Below are positions 14,226-16,646 of a stretch of DNA of 16,646 nt, in pieces. The position numbers and the translations under genes are program-made. Position 1 is the stretch's first letter, and every line of letters starts with the position of its first letter. Where the stretch lies: assembly GCA_900547315.1 (NCBI GenBank), contig URGI01000040.1, positions 1 through 16,646 on the forward strand. The letters run 5' to 3'. Origin of the DNA: an uncultured Eubacteriales bacterium. GTDB lineage: Bacteria; Bacillota; Clostridia; Oscillospirales; Oscillospiraceae. Under the pieces are notes generated by a model that saw only the letters and a program-made list of their open reading frames with translations, did not search any database and was not told where the DNA came from.

Positions 14226-15698
14226 ATGAAAAAGAAAATACTTACGCTCCTCATTCTGGCTGCAATGCTCGTCTGTCTGCTGCCCACCGCCGCGTTCGCG
14301 CTAAAGCCGGGCGATGCGCTGCCTTATTCAAAATACTGCTCGGCGTGCGGTCAAACTGCTCTGCATATGTATCTGGACGGATATACGAAGGGCACGTATA
14401 ATGCCAGCTCTGGCGACTACTTTCACATTATACATGCGCATGACGATTGGGAACATACGCTTGATCATGAGCAGCGTTGTTTTACTCCCAGATTTGGCGA
14501 TTACACCATCGAATACGCTCAGCTCTCAGCCTCAAGCGGTCAGGATCCCGCCCGCTATCACAAGGCAACCTGCGTATGCGGACTGTCCTTGAATAAGGAG
14601 CACAACTATTCGGAATACCAGTCCGGCAAGCGCAGCTGCTCCGACTGCGGCTATGTGCAGACCTGCGACCACAGCGGCAACACCAATCCCACCTGCCTCA
14701 GCACCACCTGCTCCGTATGCGGAGGCACTGTCCCCAAAACGGAACACATCCGTGCGCAGTTCAAGCACGACGAGCGCGGCCACTGGGCATATTGCACCAA
14801 GTGCGATTCCATCCTCAGCAGGGTGCTCCCGCACACATGGGACAACGGTGTCGTGACTGACCCCGGCACCTGCCTCGCCCCCGGTTCGATGAAGTACACC
14901 TGCACCGCCTGCGGTGAGACAAAGGCCGAAAGCATCACGGGCGAGCACGACTACAAGGATGCTCACGACAAGGATAATCACTATCAGGAATGCTCCGTCT
15001 GCCACGACAAGAAGAACGTCGAAGCCCACAAATGGAACGAGGGCGTTGTCACTCAGGAGCCGACCTGCCTTGTCTCCGGTACCATTGAATACACATGCAC
15101 CGTATGCGGCGCGAAAGACTGCAACGATCTCGAGGGCGATCACGATTACAAGGACGCGCATGACGCCGACAATCATTATCAGGAGTGCAGCGTCTGTGGC
15201 GACAAGAAGAACGTTGAGGCCCACAAATGGAACGAGGGCGTTGTCACCGATACCGGCACCTGTGTCACCCCAGGTTCAGTGAAGTACACCTGCACCGTCT
15301 GCGGTGAGACCAAGACCGAGAGCGTCACCGGCGACCACGACTACAAGGATGCGCATGACAAGGACAGCCACTATCAGGAGTGCTCCGTCTGCCATGACAA
15401 GAAGGATGTCGAGGCGCACAAGTTCGTATGGAAGATCGACCGCGCGGCCACTACCACCAAGGAGGGCGAGAAGCACGAGGAGTGCAGTGTGTGCGGCTAT
15501 AAAAAGGCTCCCGTGAGCATTGAAAAGCTCTCCCCTGCCGCGAAGCCCCGCACCGCGACGCATCCATCGTCTGGCTCGTTCTGCTCGTTTCCACTGGCAG
15601 CGCCGCGGCGGCTGTCGTACTGTATACAAAACGTAAACTGGCATAAGTCACAAAAAGAGCTGGTAATTATTTTCGGTTTTGCAAGCTTGCACTGGTAA
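14226..15698 (+). CDS. Secreted Cys/His-rich repeat protein, C-terminal frameshift
   Basis: ATG 14226 follows AAAAAGGAG by 7 bases. Residues 1-26 are a signal peptide (MKKKILTLLILAAMLVCLLP, cleavage probably after AFA). The mature part is rich in paired cysteines (CxxC) and histidines, first in irregular modules (YCSACG, CSDCGY, CSVCGG, YCTKCD), then in three 65-residue tandem repeats (14832-15416) and a partial fourth ending ECSVCGYKK. As read, the frame runs to TAA 15698 (490 aa) with an atypical tail. Adding one G at about 15554/15555 restores PRTGDAS, a hydrophobic helix and a KRKLA end with stop at 15644-15646 (473 aa), a normal sortase signal. So the protein was, or is, anchored to the wall or membrane. 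Related CxxC repeats occur in surface proteins of gut clostridia, with no known function. Zinc binding or disulphide folding are both possible. Confidence 0.85.
   Translation: MKKKILTLLILAAMLVCLLPTAAFALKPGDALPYSKYCSACGQTALHMYLDGYTKGTYNASSGDYFHIIHAHDDWEHTLDHEQRCFTPRFGDYTIEYAQLSASSGQDPARYHKATCVCGLSLNKEHNYSEYQSGKRSCSDCGYVQTCDHSGNTNPTCLSTTCSVCGGTVPKTEHIRAQFKHDERGHWAYCTKCDSILSRVLPHTWDNGVVTDPGTCLAPGSMKYTCTACGETKAESITGEHDYKDAHDKDNHYQECSVCHDKKNVEAHKWNEGVVTQEPTCLVSGTIEYTCTVCGAKDCNDLEGDHDYKDAHDADNHYQECSVCGDKKNVEAHKWNEGVVTDTGTCVTPGSVKYTCTVCGETKTESVTGDHDYKDAHDKDSHYQECSVCHDKKDVEAHKFVWKIDRAATTTKEGEKHEECSVCGYKKAPVSIEKLSPAAKPRTATHPSSGSFCSFPLAAPRRLSYCIQNVNWHKSQKELVIIFGFASLHW
14832..15416 (+). repeat. Three in-frame tandem repeats of 195 bp (65 residues)
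   Basis: Units at 14832-15026, 15027-15221 and 15222-15416, each exactly 65 codons. A unit starts H-[TK]-W-[DN]-x-GVVT, then TC, YTCTxCG, HDYKDAHDxD, HYQECSVC and KK[ND]VEA. It has five core cysteines, one single and two CxxC pairs; unit 2 has one more (DCNDLEG). A diverged part-unit begins at 15417 (HKFVW). The units are well conserved at DNA level too, especially around the HKWNEGVVT and HDYKDAH codons, so copy number could change by recombination. Confidence 0.93.
15557..15646 (+). other. Out-of-frame sortase-type sorting signal of the repeat protein
   Basis: In the frame offset from the upstream coding frame, this reads DASIVWLVLL, continues as an uncharged helix rich in Ala and Val, and ends VLYTKRKLA and TAA (15644-15646). 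Together with KPRT in the upstream frame it makes KPRTGDAS. The normal ACCGGCGAC would become the observed ACCGCGAC by loss of one G at about 15554/15555. Confidence 0.85.
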
Positions 15699-15715
15699 AG
15701 ATTCTCTGTTATAAT
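15680..15715 (+). promoter_or_regulatory. Promoter of the TetR-family gene with palindromic operator candidate
   Basis: TTGCAC (15687-15692), 17 bases, then a consensus TATAAT (15710-15715). The perfect 12-bp palindrome TGCAAGCTTGCA (15680-15691) covers most of the -35. That would suit self-repression by the regulator, but it is short for a TetR operator. Confidence 0.65.
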
Positions 15716-15756
15716 GTCTGCTGTCACGATCATTACTCTCGATAAGGAGGATAACG

Positions 15757-16449
15757 ATGCCAAAGGGACTGCAGGCAAAGGGCCTTGCCAGGCGCGACAA
15801 AATGCTGCTGGCAGCTATAACGCACTTTCTCGCCGACGGATACGAGAAAACGACTACCGCGTCCATCGCAAAGGCAGCGGGTATGTCCGCTTCGTCGTTC
15901 TTCGCCGCGTTCGAGACGAAGGAAGCGCTGCTTCTGCTGCTCGTGAAGCATATGTTCTCCAACCAGTTCAACGAGATATTCAGCATCATCGGCAGCAGTG
16001 CGGAGCCGGTCATGATATACGCGGCCGAAACCTCCCTGCAGCTCTATCTCTCCGAGCTGTCGGAGCCTCTGCGCGAGCTGTACGTGACCGCCTATTCCCT
16101 GCCCACCACCTCAGAGTTTATATATCAGAACACTGCGAAGGAGCTTGAGCAGTTCTTTGCCCCGTATAATCCCGGCAGCTCATCCCGCGATTTCTACGAG
16201 CTGGAGATCGCGTCGGCGGGGATAATGCGCGGCTTCATGGCTAAGCCCTGCGACGTGTATTTCACGATGAATGACAAGCTGCGGCGTTTCCTCGGCTGCT
16301 GCTTCACGCTGTACCATGTGCCGCAGAGCCTTCAGGAGCAGGTCATCGAGTCGGTGCTGGAGATGGATCTGCACACGACGGCGGTGAATCTGGTCAACAG
16401 CGTCGTTGCGCAGGCCGAGGCCGGCTTCGAGGCGATAATGAACAAGTAA
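15757..16449 (+). CDS. TetR/AcrR-family transcriptional regulator
   Basis: A 230-residue DNA-binding protein, probably a dimeric repressor. The N-terminal helix-turn-helix is at about residues 12-60, with TTTASIAKAAGMSASSFFAAFETKEAL (TetR_N pattern; the usual YxHF is replaced by FFAAF). The rest is an alpha-helical ligand domain that I cannot assign to a subfamily. ATG 15757 follows AAGGAGG by 6 bases, a strong ribosome-binding site. It has its own promoter and terminator, so it is a single-gene unit. Its target is unknown: itself, the repeat protein upstream, or a gene to the right that the insertion sequence may have separated. Confidence 0.92.
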   Translation: MPKGLQAKGLARRDKMLLAAITHFLADGYEKTTTASIAKAAGMSASSFFAAFETKEALLLLLVKHMFSNQFNEIFSIIGSSAEPVMIYAAETSLQLYLSELSEPLRELYVTAYSLPTTSEFIYQNTAKELEQFFAPYNPGSSSRDFYELEIASAGIMRGFMAKPCDVYFTMNDKLRRFLGCCFTLYHVPQSLQEQVIESVLEMDLHTTAVNLVNSVVAQAEAGFEAIMNK

Positions 16450-16490
16450 AGGGTTCATTATAATATTATGTAAACTATGTTATGTTAAGT

Positions 16491-16520
16491 ACACCAGCGG
16501 CTCGCTTGAGCCGCTGGTGT
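16491..16520 (+). terminator. Terminator of the TetR-family gene
   Basis: ACACCAGCGGCTC (16491-16503) and GAGCCGCTGGTGT (16508-16520) form a perfect 13-bp stem with a GCTT loop, followed by GTTGCTTGTT, a moderate U-tract. It begins 42 bases after the stop codon. Between stop and stem lies an AT-rich stretch (16455-16489) with a TATAAT at 16458-16463 but no matching -35. Confidence 0.82.
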
Positions 16521-16574
16521 GTTGCTTGTTGTCGATATAGCATATGTGAAAAATCCCCCGACGGTTCATTGAAG

Positions 16575-16646
16575 TGACCCCAAAAAGTTAGACAATATTC
16601 TGAAGTAAAAATTGTTCAAGCAGCCGAAAGGGCTTGCTGTCTGTGA
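16575..16646. mobile_element. Terminal inverted repeat of a probable IS3-family insertion sequence (partial)
   Basis: TGACCCCAAAAAGTTAGACA (16575-16594) has the form of IS3-family ends (TGACCCC, an A-run, GTT, GACA). The next 50 bases hold a small hairpin, CAAGC...GCTTG closing on a GAAA loop (about 16617-16636), and no coding start. The transposase would lie to the right, outside the window. The three bases before the repeat (AAG) could be half of a target duplication. Based on recognition of the terminal pattern only. Confidence 0.58.

Noticed and set aside
14532..15224. Open frame on the minus strand opposite the repeat protein
   Set aside because: It is itself repetitive with the same 195-bp period because the DNA repeats, and it lacks a start signal; the plus-strand signal peptide and repeats are convincing.
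14832..15416. CRISPR array or other DNA-level repeat system
   Set aside because: The 195-bp units are in-frame protein repeats without spacers.
15647..15686. Terminator after the repeat protein
   Set aside because: No stem-loop with a U-tract was found; only the loopless palindrome at the next promoter. Read-through into the TetR gene is possible.

Overview
The window comes from a GC-rich, spore-forming member of the Clostridia (Firmicutes). The evidence is an intact spoIIAA-spoIIAB-sigF sporulation operon, a valine T-box leader upstream of valS, formate-tetrahydrofolate ligase, a PcrA helicase with an acidic insert, a thioredoxin reductase of clostridial type, and a wall-anchored protein with CxxC repeats. 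Gene bodies are GC-rich with strongly GC-biased third codon positions. The intergenic gaps are AT-rich and hold recognisable sigma-A promoters. An assignment near Oscillospirales or Christensenellales is a guess from style only.

Layout. Every gene from base 1 to about 14041 is on the minus strand, so transcription runs right to left. From right to left these are: trxB (FFTR-like) and trxA under one promoter; a sigma-A promoter and valine T-box controlling a YcxB-like membrane protein, valS and probably a GNAT acetyltransferase; a perfect Spo0A box and a terminator-like hairpin ahead of spoIIAA-spoIIAB-sigF; a strong promoter with an overlapping palindrome ahead of azlC-azlD; pcrA, perhaps leaderless; an EamA-type exporter and fhs, ending in a clear terminator; and, at the left edge, a membrane protein with a zinc ribbon that is cut by the window.

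From about 14226 the strand switches. A secreted protein with three 65-residue CxxC repeats reads rightward from a promoter divergent from trxB. A TetR-family regulator follows, with its own promoter, a palindrome on its -35 and a strong terminator. The last 70 bases look like the terminal inverted repeat of an IS3-family insertion sequence whose body lies outside the window.

Most of the window is housekeeping and sporulation. The points most worth a second look are: (1) a one-base deletion that puts the surface protein's sorting signal (PRTG, hydrophobic helix, KRK tail) out of frame; (2) a thioredoxin reductase lacking the NADPH-binding motifs, next to thioredoxin; (3) the terminator-like hairpin between the Spo0A box and spoIIAA; (4) the YcxB-like gene between the valine T-box and valS; (5) a palindrome that covers both the promoter and the ribosome-binding site of azlC. 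No obviously new multi-gene system was found. The repeat protein with its regulator is the least explained part.
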